The notes: generated by a model not told the origin, from the sequence alone. 64,000 nucleotides of DNA from Oceanirhabdus seepicola (GCF_023684385.1 NZ_JAGSOJ010000007.1:1-64000), one strand, 5' to 3'. Counted from the stretch's first letter, positions 25,288 through 34,685 are shown. Translations and numbers: made by a program.

Positions 25288-26877
25288 ATGAACAAGCTTA
25301 TGGAGGCTTTCAAAAAAGGAATTGCTAGATTTAATGGCCTAAGTAAAGCTGTGAAGATATCAATTGGAATGTTAACAGCATGTACTATTATCGCGTTGGT
25401 ATATGGTGTTATAACTATGACTAGAACAGAGTATAGTGTTCTGTTTGCAAATATGACTGATAAAGATTCAGGTGTGGTTGTTAGAAAGCTAGAGGAAGAA
25501 AATATTATACATAAAGTTGAAGGTGATAAAATTCTAGTAGAGAAAAGTGTAGCAGCGGCTACTAGGATGAAAATATTGTCCGAAGTGAAACTATCTGACA
25601 ATACATCGAGTTTTGATATTATTTTAAACTCAAAGAGTATGGTGTCAACTGAGTTTGAAAATAATGTTGCTTATCAAGTAGCATTGCAAAATGAAATTAG
25701 GTCATCAATAAAGAGTTTTTATGAGGTTGAAGATGCAAAGGTGATACTTGTAATACCAGAACAGAGTGGGTTTGCTAGAGAGACAAAACCAGCATCTGCA
25801 TCTATAAGAATTGATCTTAAAGATGGTGTTGATGAATTATCGAAAGGACAAGTTAAAACAATAGTAGCTTTGGTATCTAAAAGTGTTGAGAACCTTCCAC
25901 CAGAGAATATTGTTATAGCTGTTGATGAGTTATTGCTTGTAACTGAAGATGGTTCAAAAAAGGATGGAGATATCTTTTCATCTGATGAACAAGAATCTCT
26001 TAAAAAAAGCAAAGAAAAAACTTATGAAGATAAGATTTATGATATGTTAAAAGAAACATTTGGAACTGGTGGAGTTAGAGTAGCAGTAAATCTAGATATG
26101 AATTTTGATGCTACAAAAACTGAGAGTATTGACTATAAAGAAGGTGTAATTGTAAGTGAAAAAAATACAATTAATACATCTACTAAGAATGAAAATGATT
26201 CTTCAAGTCCTGTTGATGATAATATGTCAAATATTGGTGATAATAGTGGGAACTCAAATAGTACAAGCTCTCAAGATCAAGTTAAAAATTATAATGTGCC
26301 ACAGGTGAAAGAGGTAGTAGTAAAGTCACCTGGAAAGGTTGAGAAAATAACAGTTTCGATTCTTGTGGACAAGTCATTAGGTGCGCTTGATTCTGCAAGT
26401 GAGAAGATGATAAGAAATATGGCAGCTGGTGCTGTAGGATTTGACGCAGCACGTGGAGATACTATTTCAGTTGCAAGTATGAATTTTATTAATAATAATA
26501 AAGACATAATGGATCAAGCAGAAAAAGTTTACTTAGAACAACAAGTTGAGTTGGCAAGACAAAGACTAATAAGAAATATTGCCATTGCAATCGGAGGAGT
26601 TATACTTTTGATAACTATTCTTTCTATTCTTAAAAGAATGAAAAAGAAAGAAAAAGAAGCTGAAATAGCAGAAATGGAAGGTATAATGTCGAAGGATATT
26701 GAGATCTCAGAAAATGGTGAACCTATAACGAAAGTTAAAGAATTTGCTCCAATAGATTTTGAGGAAGAAACGGAGCAAGAACATATTACAAACGAAGTTA
26801 AAAAATACGCGCAAGATAAACCAGAACAGGTGGTAGAGATTATAAAATCTTGGTTAGCAGAGGATGAAAGGGGATAA
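25288..26877 (+). CDS. fliF: Flagellar MS-ring protein FliF
   Basis: 529 residues from ATG 25288 (GAGGAGT upstream; GTG 25279 overlaps that site). The first membrane helix is near residues 20-42 (GMLTACTIIALVYGVITM). YSVLFANMTDKDSG and the following inter-ring domains match FliF. A low-complexity Asn/Ser-rich stretch around residues 290-330 is the usual flexible beta-collar insertion. The second helix (IAIAIGGVILLITILSIL) is near the C-terminus, and the tail (KYAQDKPEQVVEIIKSWLAE) is the FliG-binding segment. FliF forms the MS ring in the cytoplasmic membrane. Confidence 0.96.
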   Translation: MNKLMEAFKKGIARFNGLSKAVKISIGMLTACTIIALVYGVITMTRTEYSVLFANMTDKDSGVVVRKLEEENIIHKVEGDKILVEKSVAAATRMKILSEVKLSDNTSSFDIILNSKSMVSTEFENNVAYQVALQNEIRSSIKSFYEVEDAKVILVIPEQSGFARETKPASASIRIDLKDGVDELSKGQVKTIVALVSKSVENLPPENIVIAVDELLLVTEDGSKKDGDIFSSDEQESLKKSKEKTYEDKIYDMLKETFGTGGVRVAVNLDMNFDATKTESIDYKEGVIVSEKNTINTSTKNENDSSSPVDDNMSNIGDNSGNSNSTSSQDQVKNYNVPQVKEVVVKSPGKVEKITVSILVDKSLGALDSASEKMIRNMAAGAVGFDAARGDTISVASMNFINNNKDIMDQAEKVYLEQQVELARQRLIRNIAIAIGGVILLITILSILKRMKKKEKEAEIAEMEGIMSKDIEISENGEPITKVKEFAPIDFEEETEQEHITNEVKKYAQDKPEQVVEIIKSWLAEDERG

Positions 26878-26879
26878 TT

Positions 26880-27896
26880 ATGGCGACTAAGGAAAAGAGA
26901 TTAACAGGCGTTCAAAAGTCAGCAATACTTTTTATCACTTTGGGGCCAGAAGCTTCAGCAAATATAATAAAAAAACTGCCTGAGAGAGAAATTCAAAAAA
27001 TAACATTTGAGATAGCAAATATGTCATCTGTAAAGCCAGAAGCACGTGAACAGATTTTAGGTGAATTTATACAGATAAACAAAGCTAAGGATTATCTTGT
27101 TGAAGGTGGAATAGAGTACGCAAGAACTGTTTTAGCAAAGGCACTTGGAAACTCAAGAGCTTCTGAAATTTTGGATAAAGTAACAGAAGCAACTCAACAG
27201 TTTAGACCTTTTTCTATTGCTAGAAAAGCGGATGCTCATCAATTAATAAATGTTATATCAAATGAACATCCACAAACTATTGCCTTGGTTCTTTGTTATC
27301 TACAACCTGATAAAAGTGCACAGATTATGGCTGAACTGTCAGAAGAATTACAATCAGAAGTTGCATATAGGATTGCTACTATGAGTAGTACATCACCTAT
27401 GGTTGTAAAAGAAATTGAAAAGGTACTAGATGGAAAATTATCATCGGTTATAAGAACTGAGTCAACATTGATAGGTGGTATTCAACCTCTTGTTGAAATA
27501 CTTAATCAGGTTGATAGAGGAACTGAAAGAAATATCACTGATAGTCTAGAACGAGAAGATGCAGAACTTGCAGAAAAAATAAGAGCATCTATGTTTGTCT
27601 TTGAAGATATTTTATCATTGGATGATGTATCTATACAAAAAATACTTCGTCAAGTGGATACCAACGATTTAGCTCTTGCTTTAAAAGGTTCATCCCAAGA
27701 AGTTCAGGATTCAATATTTAGAAACCAATCAAAGAGAGCTGCACAGTCTTTAAAAGAGGATATGGAATTCCTTGGGCCAGTACGTCTTGTGGATGTTGAA
27801 AAGGCGCAAACAGAAATTCTTAGCATAATTAGAAGATTGGATGATGCTGGTGAAATTATAATGTCTAGAGGTGGAGAAGATGCAATCATCATCTAG
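26880..27896 (+). CDS. fliG: Flagellar motor switch protein FliG
   Basis: 338 residues, normal length. The N-terminal GVQKSAILFITLGPEASANI binds FliF; the middle has the EHPQTIALVLCYLQPDKSAQ motif; the C-terminal domain (FEDILSLDDVSIQKILRQVD, then MEFLGPVRLVDVEKAQTEIL) carries the charged torque helix that meets MotA. It starts 2 bases after fliF and overlaps fliH by 17 bases. The switch partners FliM and FliN are not encoded in this window. Confidence 0.97.
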   Translation: MATKEKRLTGVQKSAILFITLGPEASANIIKKLPEREIQKITFEIANMSSVKPEAREQILGEFIQINKAKDYLVEGGIEYARTVLAKALGNSRASEILDKVTEATQQFRPFSIARKADAHQLINVISNEHPQTIALVLCYLQPDKSAQIMAELSEELQSEVAYRIATMSSTSPMVVKEIEKVLDGKLSSVIRTESTLIGGIQPLVEILNQVDRGTERNITDSLEREDAELAEKIRASMFVFEDILSLDDVSIQKILRQVDTNDLALALKGSSQEVQDSIFRNQSKRAAQSLKEDMEFLGPVRLVDVEKAQTEILSIIRRLDDAGEIIMSRGGEDAIII

Positions 27897-28629
27897 GGTT
27901 TTAAGAAAACATATAATCAATGATGCAGGTGAAAAAGTAATAAAGACAAGTAGTACCATGAATCCAAAGAGTGAGAGAAATGAAGGGGATTTTTACTCAA
28001 ACATCAAGGATATGAATGCTGTAGGTTACTCAACAACCATTATTGAAGAAACTCATATGGAAGCCTTGAAAATCAGGAACAAAGCGTATACTGAAGCTGT
28101 AAATATTGAAGAAAAAGCCTTCAAAAAAGGATATACAGCTGGTGCTGAAAAGGGTTATAGTGAGGGATATAATGAAGGTTACAATAAAGCTATAGCTGAG
28201 ATTAATCAGAAAGAAAGTCAAATTCTTTCAAATGCTCAAAAAATTCTTGAGGATGCAATGAACTTCAAAAAAGAATATATAAAGCAAAGTGAAGAAGAGA
28301 TTAAAAATGTGGTGTTTAATTCTATTTCAGATATTTTAAAGAGCTTAATTCCTTATGGAGATACTTTTGATGGGATTTTAAAATCCCATCTTAAGAAGTT
28401 AAAAAAAGAAGAGGAAATTGTTATTTATACCCATTCTAGCTATTATGAACATTTAAATATGAACATAGGACAATGGTTAGAAATCATTAATTCAAAGAGC
28501 GATGTAAGCATTGTAATTGATGAGCAGTTAGAGATTGGGAAAATGGTCATTGAAAAGAGTAAGGGTAAGATTATTATCGATATAGATGAAGCTACAAATG
28601 AAATGAAAGATGCAATTTTTTCAGAATAG
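27880..28629 (+). CDS. fliH: Flagellar export ATPase regulator FliH
   Basis: 249 residues from ATG 27880 inside the end of fliG, with AGAGGTGGAG upstream. The middle has glycine-spaced helical repeats (KGYTAGAEKGYSEGYNEGYN), a known mark of FliH, followed by a long coiled coil. The C-terminal domain (VVFNSISDILKSLIP, ending with VSIVIDEQLEIGKMVIE) resembles the peripheral-stalk delta/E subunits of V/F-type ATPases. It holds and regulates FliI. Sequence divergence is normal for FliH; operon position settles the call. Confidence 0.9.
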   Translation: MQSSSRVLRKHIINDAGEKVIKTSSTMNPKSERNEGDFYSNIKDMNAVGYSTTIIEETHMEALKIRNKAYTEAVNIEEKAFKKGYTAGAEKGYSEGYNEGYNKAIAEINQKESQILSNAQKILEDAMNFKKEYIKQSEEEIKNVVFNSISDILKSLIPYGDTFDGILKSHLKKLKKEEEIVIYTHSSYYEHLNMNIGQWLEIINSKSDVSIVIDEQLEIGKMVIEKSKGKIIIDIDEATNEMKDAIFSE

Positions 28630-28638
28630 GTGACGTAA

Positions 28639-29952
28639 ATGATAAATATTGATTTCCAAAATATAAGTAGAAAATTGAAGAAGGTTACTTGTTCATATGA
28701 ACAGGGAATAGTTACAAAAGTAATCGGTCTTACAATTGAGGTTAGTGGAATAAAAGCATCCGTTGGAGAACTATGTCACATTCATAATAATGAAGATTCT
28801 ATTATCTCTTGTGAGGTTGTTGGGTTTAAAGATAATAATTTAATGCTGATGCCTTTGGGTGAATTACAAGGTATTGGTCCAGGGTGTGCAGTATACCCAC
28901 AAAAGATAGGAGTTTCGGTTAAATGCTCAGAAGCACTTTTAGGTAGAGTATTAGATGGATTAGGCAATCCACTTGATGGAAGTGAAATCGAGGATCAATT
29001 TACTTATTATAATTTAGATAACTCACCTCCAGATCCTATGAAGAGAAGTAAGATTAAAGAAATTGTTCCTACAGGTGTAAAAGCAATTGATTCTATGCTT
29101 ACTTGTGGAAGAGGACAGAGAATTGGAATTTTTGCAGGAAGTGGTGTAGGTAAAAGTACAACACTTGGAATGATTGCAAGAGGAGCAGAAGCTGATGTGA
29201 ATGTTATTGCTCTTATTGGAGAGAGAGGAAGAGAGGTAAAAGAATTTCTCGAAAATGATCTAGGTGAAGAAGGGATGAAAAAATCGATCATCGTTTGTGC
29301 TACATCAGATCAGCCAGCTTTAGTAAGGTTAAAGGGGGCGTTCACAGCTACTGCTATTGCAGAGTATTTCAGAGATAAAGGGAAAAATGTAATTCTTATG
29401 ATGGACTCTGTTACTAGATTTGCTATGGCACAGAGAGAGGTTGGTCTGGCAATAGGTGAACCACCTGCTTCAAAGGGGTATACTCCATCTGTATTTGCTA
29501 TGCTACCTAGATTAATGGAACGATCAGGTAATTCAGATAAAGGATCAATTACAGCATTTTATACTGTGTTAGTTGATGGTGGAGATATGGATGAACCAAT
29601 TGCAGATGCTACAAGAGGTATACTTGATGGTCATATTATTTTATCAAGAAAAATGGCCAGTAAAAATCATTATCCAGCAATCGATGTTCTTGAGAGTGTT
29701 AGTCGTTTGATGACTCAAATAGCTACAAAAGAACAATTACAATTGGCTTCATGGATTAGAGATATTATGGCGGTATATAGAGACTCTGAAGACTTAATCA
29801 ATATTGGGGCTTACACAGTAGGTTCAAACCCTAAAATAGATTTAGCAGTTGAAAAAATAGATTTAATTAATGGATTTCTTAAACAAGGAATTCTTGAAAA
29901 GATTACTTATGAAGAAATGTTACTTAAACTAAGGGAGATAAGGATGAATTAG
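28639..29952 (+). CDS. fliI: Flagellar type III export ATPase FliI
   Basis: 437 residues. Walker A is GIFAGSGVGKSTTLGMIARG and the Walker B aspartate is in VILMMDSVTRFAMAQREVG. GRGQRIGIF and the PPASKGYTPSVFAMLPRLME block are characteristic of FliI within the F1-beta-like family. It hydrolyses ATP at the export gate to help unfold and load flagellar substrates. It lies between fliH and fliJ, 9 and 1 bases apart. Confidence 0.97.
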   Translation: MINIDFQNISRKLKKVTCSYEQGIVTKVIGLTIEVSGIKASVGELCHIHNNEDSIISCEVVGFKDNNLMLMPLGELQGIGPGCAVYPQKIGVSVKCSEALLGRVLDGLGNPLDGSEIEDQFTYYNLDNSPPDPMKRSKIKEIVPTGVKAIDSMLTCGRGQRIGIFAGSGVGKSTTLGMIARGAEADVNVIALIGERGREVKEFLENDLGEEGMKKSIIVCATSDQPALVRLKGAFTATAIAEYFRDKGKNVILMMDSVTRFAMAQREVGLAIGEPPASKGYTPSVFAMLPRLMERSGNSDKGSITAFYTVLVDGGDMDEPIADATRGILDGHIILSRKMASKNHYPAIDVLESVSRLMTQIATKEQLQLASWIRDIMAVYRDSEDLINIGAYTVGSNPKIDLAVEKIDLINGFLKQGILEKITYEEMLLKLREIRMN

Positions 29953-29953
29953 T

Positions 29954-30403
29954 ATGGCTAAAAAATTTAAATTTTCTTTAGAAAAAGTATTGAGTATAAG
30001 GGTAAAAGAAGAAGAAAAGGCAATAATTGATTACAAAAGAGCTGAGGATGAACTTAGAAGTTTAATTCAAGAGAAATTTGAGTTAGAGAAATTGATTAAT
30101 GAATATAAAATGAAAAGATTTGAAAGTTTACTGTTAGAAAAACAAAAGATTATATATTTGAATTCTCTTAGTGAAAAAAAAAATATAAAGAGCCAAGAGA
30201 TTGATAAACAGAAACTGAAGGTAGTTGAAAAAAAAGAAATATTAAAAAGAAAAAATATAGAGAAAAAAAGCTTGGAAAAATTAAAAGAAATTAAATTAGA
30301 TGGATATATGGCGGAAAGGGAAAGGAAAGATTCACAAATGAATGATGAGTTTGCTTTAAATATTTATAACATGAAATCACTGAAAGGAGGTGAGACAAAG
30401 TGA
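29954..30403 (+). CDS. fliJ: Flagellar FliJ chaperone/export stalk protein
   Basis: 149 residues, almost entirely coiled coil and rich in Lys and Glu, beginning MAKKFKFSLEKVLSIRVKEE as FliJ proteins do. FliJ is the gamma-subunit-like stalk inside the FliI hexamer that links it to FlhA. It starts one base after the fliI stop and overlaps fliK by 4 bases. Low complexity makes similarity alone weak; the N-terminal motif and position between fliI and fliK make the call firm. Confidence 0.9.
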   Translation: MAKKFKFSLEKVLSIRVKEEEKAIIDYKRAEDELRSLIQEKFELEKLINEYKMKRFESLLLEKQKIIYLNSLSEKKNIKSQEIDKQKLKVVEKKEILKRKNIEKKSLEKLKEIKLDGYMAERERKDSQMNDEFALNIYNMKSLKGGETK

Positions 30404-31743
30404 TAGATATAGTAAAAGCACTGGAAAATACTAAATTAAATATGCAAAGTGAAAAGAATTCATACAAAGACGTTAACAAAAGTAATAAAGAAAAATTCTC
30501 AAAGATACTTTCAAATAAAAACAACTGTGAGGATGATAATAAAGCAGTAAAATCCAATTCGGATGATAAAAGCGAAGTATCTGTAAAAGATGAAAAAGTT
30601 GATAATGTTTCTGATGAGAATATTAATGAAACTGAGTCAAAGAAAGAAATTAATAATGAAGATAAAAAGGTTACTGAAACAGATTCAAAAAAAGAAGTAA
30701 GTAATGAAGATAAAAAGGTTACTGAAACTGAATCAAATAAGGGAGTTAGCAATGAAGAAGAAAAGAACGAAGTAGTTTCAGTTGATGAATTACTTGAACT
30801 TCAAACGCTGATTGCTGAATTAATTAAACAATTAAAATCTAATGAAACAACTGAAACAGAAATGTCACCAGAATTAAAAAATCAATTACAGATTTTAAAT
30901 GATATTCAGAATAAGATGAGTGATTTTTTAGCACAATCAGATAAAGAAATGTTAAAAAATGATATTTCTGAATTGTTAAAGAAAATGGATATGATATTTA
31001 CTGGTGAGAAATTTAGTTTAGTTACTGAAAGTAATCAAACAAATATTCAACCAAATATTGAAGCTAATAATCAAGCAAATAATCAAAAACTTGAAGCTAT
31101 TATTAGTGAAATAAATGCTAAGTTGAATGGGGAAGCTGAGGAAACTGTTTCGAAAGTTATGGAAAAATCAGATATTGACTTCAAGTTGACTCCAGATGAA
31201 GAGGACAAAGATTTAGATGTCCTTAAAAGTTTAGCTGGAAATGAGAAGAAGCCAATTATTCAAAATAACTTTTATCATAAGCTAGCTAGTATAAAAAATG
31301 CTGAGCCAGTAAATCAACCTATTAGAGCTAATTATCTGGAACAAGACATTGTTAAGAATGTGAAGTTTATGACAGTAAATGACATGAAAGAACTTACTTT
31401 GAAAATTGTTCCAAAAGAACTTGGAGAGATATCTATAAAATTAATTATGGATTCAGGTGTTATGAAAGCTAAAATCTCAGCAGTGAATAAAGATACGTAT
31501 AATCTTATACAAAATAATAGTGCTAATATAATGGAAAAATTAAATGAAAATAATATTAAAATCCAAAATGTTGAAGTTTCAATTTATCAAGAGGATACGC
31601 TTTTCCATAAAGATGGAGAGCAAGAACATGCCTTTAATCAGCAATTTAATAATAGTAAGAAAAAGTTTGATTTTGAAGTTGAAGATGAGATTGAAACAAC
31701 ACAAGATATTGATGAAGAATATAATATTCATGCATTAGCTTAG
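30400..31743 (+). CDS. fliK: Flagellar hook-length control protein FliK
   Basis: 447 residues from a GTG overlapping the fliJ stop. The N-terminal two thirds is disordered, rich in Lys, Glu, Asn and Ser, and includes three 16-residue repeats (30628-30771). The C-terminal domain (MKELTLKIVPKELGEISIKL, then NNIKIQNVEVSIYQED) is the Flg_hook substrate-specificity switch domain that contacts FlhB. FliK is secreted during hook growth and acts as a ruler, switching export to late substrates once the hook is complete. The acidic tail after the domain is typical. Confidence 0.92.
   Translation: MIDIVKALENTKLNMQSEKNSYKDVNKSNKEKFSKILSNKNNCEDDNKAVKSNSDDKSEVSVKDEKVDNVSDENINETESKKEINNEDKKVTETDSKKEVSNEDKKVTETESNKGVSNEEEKNEVVSVDELLELQTLIAELIKQLKSNETTETEMSPELKNQLQILNDIQNKMSDFLAQSDKEMLKNDISELLKKMDMIFTGEKFSLVTESNQTNIQPNIEANNQANNQKLEAIISEINAKLNGEAEETVSKVMEKSDIDFKLTPDEEDKDLDVLKSLAGNEKKPIIQNNFYHKLASIKNAEPVNQPIRANYLEQDIVKNVKFMTVNDMKELTLKIVPKELGEISIKLIMDSGVMKAKISAVNKDTYNLIQNNSANIMEKLNENNIKIQNVEVSIYQEDTLFHKDGEQEHAFNQQFNNSKKKFDFEVEDEIETTQDIDEEYNIHALA
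30628..30771 (+). repeat. Three 48-bp tandem repeats inside fliK
   Basis: Units start at 30628, 30676 and 30724 and encode ETESKKEINNEDKKVT, ETDSKKEVSNEDKKVT and ETESNKGVSNEEEKNE. Period is exactly 16 codons, so gain or loss of a unit would keep the frame. Confidence 0.85.
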
Positions 31744-31754
31744 GATGTGATTTT

Positions 31755-32684
31755 ATGGAAATAAACAATAATTATTTAATGGATGGAGCTACAAACAAAG
31801 GTACAAAAGTGGTGGAAAAAGGCAAAGGGTTGGACAAAAACTCTTTCTTCAAAATTTTATCAGCACAGTTGATGAATCAAGATCCAGAGAATCCAGCAGA
31901 TTCTACACAATTTGTAGCGCAACTTGCTCAATTTACAACACTGGAAGAAATGGAAAACTTAAATAAAACATCAGAGTTTAAGAATGCTTATGGACTTGTT
32001 GGTAAGACTGTTGCCTTTGATTCTTATAACTATAAGGGAGAGCAATATGGTGGAGTTGTCAAGAATATAGAGCAAACTCCTGGTGGACCTCTTATAGTAA
32101 CAGATATATTCGAGAATGGAAAATTAGAAGAGAAAAAATTTAAATTATCAGATGTTTCTAATGTATATAATCAACCAGATCCATATTTGAGTTCAATTAA
32201 TTCCAATGTAGATTTTCATTCGATGGTATCATTAATTGGAAAGACTATAAAGGGAAGTAATAATGATGGTGTATTTGAAGGAACAGTTAAGTCAACATAC
32301 AAAACTAATGAGGGTGTCAAAGCCATCATAGATGCTACAGGAAGAGTAATATCATCAAAAATGGAGAAAAAAGAGAGTTACAATGAAAGTGATATTTTTC
32401 TTAATGGTGTATACAATGATGAAAAACCTGTAAAAGTTTTTGTTAAGTATGATCAAACAAGTACAAGTGATAACAAATACAGTTATAAAATAGTGGCTGA
32501 TGATGAAAATGCTGATGAAAAACAATGGACTGAATATGTTCCGGATACAGAGGTTTTAGGTATGAAGATTTTATTACCAAAGGAAGAACCAGAGTTACCT
32601 TGTAATTGGGAAGTATCAGTTAATGGTTTTGAACCTAAAGAGATGCATTTCTATAGTAGGAATATTCTAGAAGCAGGTGAGTAG
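31755..32684 (+). CDS. flgD: Flagellar hook assembly protein FlgD
   Basis: 309 residues, longer than the 140-230 usual. The conserved N-terminal capping part is LDKNSFFKILSAQLMNQDPE, followed by QFVAQLAQFTTLEEMENLNK and LVGKTVAFDSYNYKGEQYGG. A second LIGKTIKGSNNDGVFEGTVK block around residues 160-200 looks like a duplication of the KTV...G.V.. beta unit, and the rest is a beta-rich tail. FlgD caps the growing hook and is displaced on completion. It lies just after fliK, as in Gram-positive operons. Confidence 0.92.
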   Translation: MEINNNYLMDGATNKGTKVVEKGKGLDKNSFFKILSAQLMNQDPENPADSTQFVAQLAQFTTLEEMENLNKTSEFKNAYGLVGKTVAFDSYNYKGEQYGGVVKNIEQTPGGPLIVTDIFENGKLEEKKFKLSDVSNVYNQPDPYLSSINSNVDFHSMVSLIGKTIKGSNNDGVFEGTVKSTYKTNEGVKAIIDATGRVISSKMEKKESYNESDIFLNGVYNDEKPVKVFVKYDQTSTSDNKYSYKIVADDENADEKQWTEYVPDTEVLGMKILLPKEEPELPCNWEVSVNGFEPKEMHFYSRNILEAGE

Positions 32685-32685
32685 A

Positions 32686-33075
32686 ATGAACTTCAATATT
32701 CATGGTGGAAGAGTTTATCCAAAAGGATTTATTTCTGACGTACAGAGGCAGGAAGTTAAAAAATCTAATAAACCTACGAATGATTTTAAGGGGATTTTTA
32801 AAGAGAAAATTGCTGAGAAATCAGAAGAGATTTCTTTCTCAAAACATGCATCATTAAGAGTAAAAGAGAGAGAAATTGATATTACATCAGAGGATATTTC
32901 AAAGTTGAACGAGGCACTGGATAAGGCCAAGGATAAAGGTTGTAAGGAAAGTGTATTGATTTATAAAAATAATGGTTTTATAACAAATATTAAAAATAGA
33001 ACAGTGATTACAGTATGCAATATGAAAGATAGTGAAGGGGTAATCACAAATATTGATAGTGTATTATTTGTATAG
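32686..33075 (+). CDS. Conserved flagellar operon protein (TIGR02530-like)
   Basis: 129 residues from ATG 32686, one base after the flgD stop, with AGGTGA upstream. The central FSKHASLRVKEREIDITSED, LNEALDKAKDKGCKESVLIY and a C-terminal FITNIKNRTVITVCNMKD match the small 'flagellar operon protein' family found between flgD and flgE in Bacillus and Clostridium. Its biochemical role is not known; a link with hook assembly is inferred from position. No signal or membrane segment is seen. Confidence 0.82.
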   Translation: MNFNIHGGRVYPKGFISDVQRQEVKKSNKPTNDFKGIFKEKIAEKSEEISFSKHASLRVKEREIDITSEDISKLNEALDKAKDKGCKESVLIYKNNGFITNIKNRTVITVCNMKDSEGVITNIDSVLFV

Positions 33076-33122
33076 GCTGGACCTTAGGGAGGCCTGCATG
33101 TGGAACGATGGAAGCATGCGTA
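33075..33122 (+). other. GC-rich structured linker before flgE
   Basis: About 60 percent G+C in a region otherwise near 32 percent. It can form two hairpins: AGGC at 33075-33078 with GCCT at 33091-33094, and TGCATGT (33094-33100) with GCATGCG (33113-33119 region, two G.T pairs) around GGAACGATGGAA. It does not match a riboswitch class I know. Confidence 0.45.
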
Positions 33123-33142
33123 CATAAAAAGGAGTGATAGTT

Positions 33143-34528
33143 TTGTTAAGGTCATTATATTCAGGAATTTCCGGTATGAAAGCTAATCAAGTTAAATTAG
33201 ACGTTGTAGGAAATAACGTTTCAAACGTTGGTACAACTGGATTTAAATATTCAAGAGTAAGATTTCAAGACATGCTTAGCCAAAATCAAAAGATGAGTTC
33301 AGCACCTTCAAGATATCAAGGGGGAGTAAACCCTGGACAAGTTGGACTTGGAGTTCAAGTTTCAGGTATCGATACAATAGTAACACAAGGTATGATGCAG
33401 CCAACAGGAAGAAATCTTGACGTTGCAATGGATGGCTCAGGTTACTTCATGGTAGCAAGGGGAGCACTACCAACTTCATCAACAGGCGGAGTAAGCGTAG
33501 ATAATAAAAGTCACGAAGTTCTTTCAGGAAACGGAATGTCAATAAGTTATACAAGAGATGGGGCTTTAGCACTTGACGAAGATGGGAACTTGCTTACATC
33601 CGATGGATATAGAATGCTAGGATATGTAGTTAGCGAAAAAGAAGGATTAAACTTAGATGCGAGAAGTGTTAACTACGATAAGAATGGAACTTGTGAGTTT
33701 GTTGATGCTGACAGTGTTGGTGGGCTTAAGGTAGGTAGTAATTTAGTACCAATGAAGATTCCAGATTCAGTATTTATAAATGGAACAAAGATAGGTACTC
33801 CAGTTACTTTGTCCTATACAGGGACTGCTAAAAAAATAGATGGTACAGCAGAACCAACTATTACAACAGGTAATGAACCGTATATTGGAAGTAAAGATGT
33901 TAAAATTGAAGTAAAGACTTATGAAGATTTAACCGACCCAACTAAACCAAAAGATGTATTTGCAGTATATGCTAATGGAAAAAAAATAACTGATCTAGGA
34001 GCAAGTAAGACTTTTTGGGCTACACCAGAAGGTGAAGTAACAGCTACAGATCCAGGTGATCCTAAAACAGTAATAACTATAACTGACCCAGGTTATACAG
34101 ATGACTCTAAGTTATCATGGGAGTTTACTTTAAGTGCTGAAGGACCTAAGAAAATCAGAAACTTCTTCATTGAAAAAGAAGGATTAGTTAAGGGAGTACT
34201 TGAGGATGGTAAAGTTTCAGTTCTAGGACAATTAGCAGTTGCATCATTTAAAAATGCTGAAGGTCTACAAAAATTAGGAAAGAACTTATATACTACTTCC
34301 TCAAACTCAGGCCAACCAGTTATTAGAAGTGGAATTGGTGCTGGAGATAAATTCGATAACTCTAAAGGTTACGGTGACGTGCTGAATGGAGTACTTGAGA
34401 TGTCAAATGTTGAGTTAACAGAACAATTTACTGATATGATTGTAACAACAAGGGCATTCCAAGCAAGTTCAAAGATGATTTCAACAGGGGATGAGATACT
34501 TCAAGAAATTATAAACTTGAAAAGATAA
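33143..34528 (+). CDS. flgE: Flagellar hook protein FlgE
   Basis: 461 residues from TTG 33143 (MLRSLYSGISGMKANQVKLD), with AAGGAG 8 bases upstream; GTG 33134 overlaps that site. The axial N-terminus DVVGNNVSNVGTTGFK and C-terminal NVELTEQFTDMIVTTRAFQA with SSKMISTGDEILQEIINL are diagnostic. The central ~200 residues (Pro/Thr-rich, YTDDSKLSWEF) form the variable outer hook domains. Base use differs slightly from its neighbours, with more C and G at third positions near the 5' end, perhaps reflecting high expression. A long foldback repeat follows the stop. Confidence 0.95.
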   Translation: MLRSLYSGISGMKANQVKLDVVGNNVSNVGTTGFKYSRVRFQDMLSQNQKMSSAPSRYQGGVNPGQVGLGVQVSGIDTIVTQGMMQPTGRNLDVAMDGSGYFMVARGALPTSSTGGVSVDNKSHEVLSGNGMSISYTRDGALALDEDGNLLTSDGYRMLGYVVSEKEGLNLDARSVNYDKNGTCEFVDADSVGGLKVGSNLVPMKIPDSVFINGTKIGTPVTLSYTGTAKKIDGTAEPTITTGNEPYIGSKDVKIEVKTYEDLTDPTKPKDVFAVYANGKKITDLGASKTFWATPEGEVTATDPGDPKTVITITDPGYTDDSKLSWEFTLSAEGPKKIRNFFIEKEGLVKGVLEDGKVSVLGQLAVASFKNAEGLQKLGKNLYTTSSNSGQPVIRSGIGAGDKFDNSKGYGDVLNGVLEMSNVELTEQFTDMIVTTRAFQASSKMISTGDEILQEIINLKR

Positions 34529-34538
34529 CATTTAAATA

Positions 34539-34665
34539 AAAGAACAGAGAATAAAGATTAAAGAATAAATTAGGAAATTTTTCTTCCTAACGTCAGAAAA
34601 AATTGTATTATTGATTTGCTGAAAGGTATCTTAATTTGTTCTTTCTTCTCTATTCTTTATTCTTT
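34539..34665. repeat. Foldback repeat, copy 2 (AAAGAACA-type arms)
   Basis: The 33-base arms 34539-34571 and 34633-34665 are inverted repeats matching at 27 of 33 positions, most differences allowing G.U pairs. A smaller hairpin (TAGGAA/TTCCTA, 34571-34589) sits beside the left arm. The arm sequence is shared with 15127-15233. It starts 11 bases after the flgE stop and may separate flgE from flbD expression. Confidence 0.7.
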
Positions 34666-34685
34666 AAAAAGAGAAGGGGTTAGCT

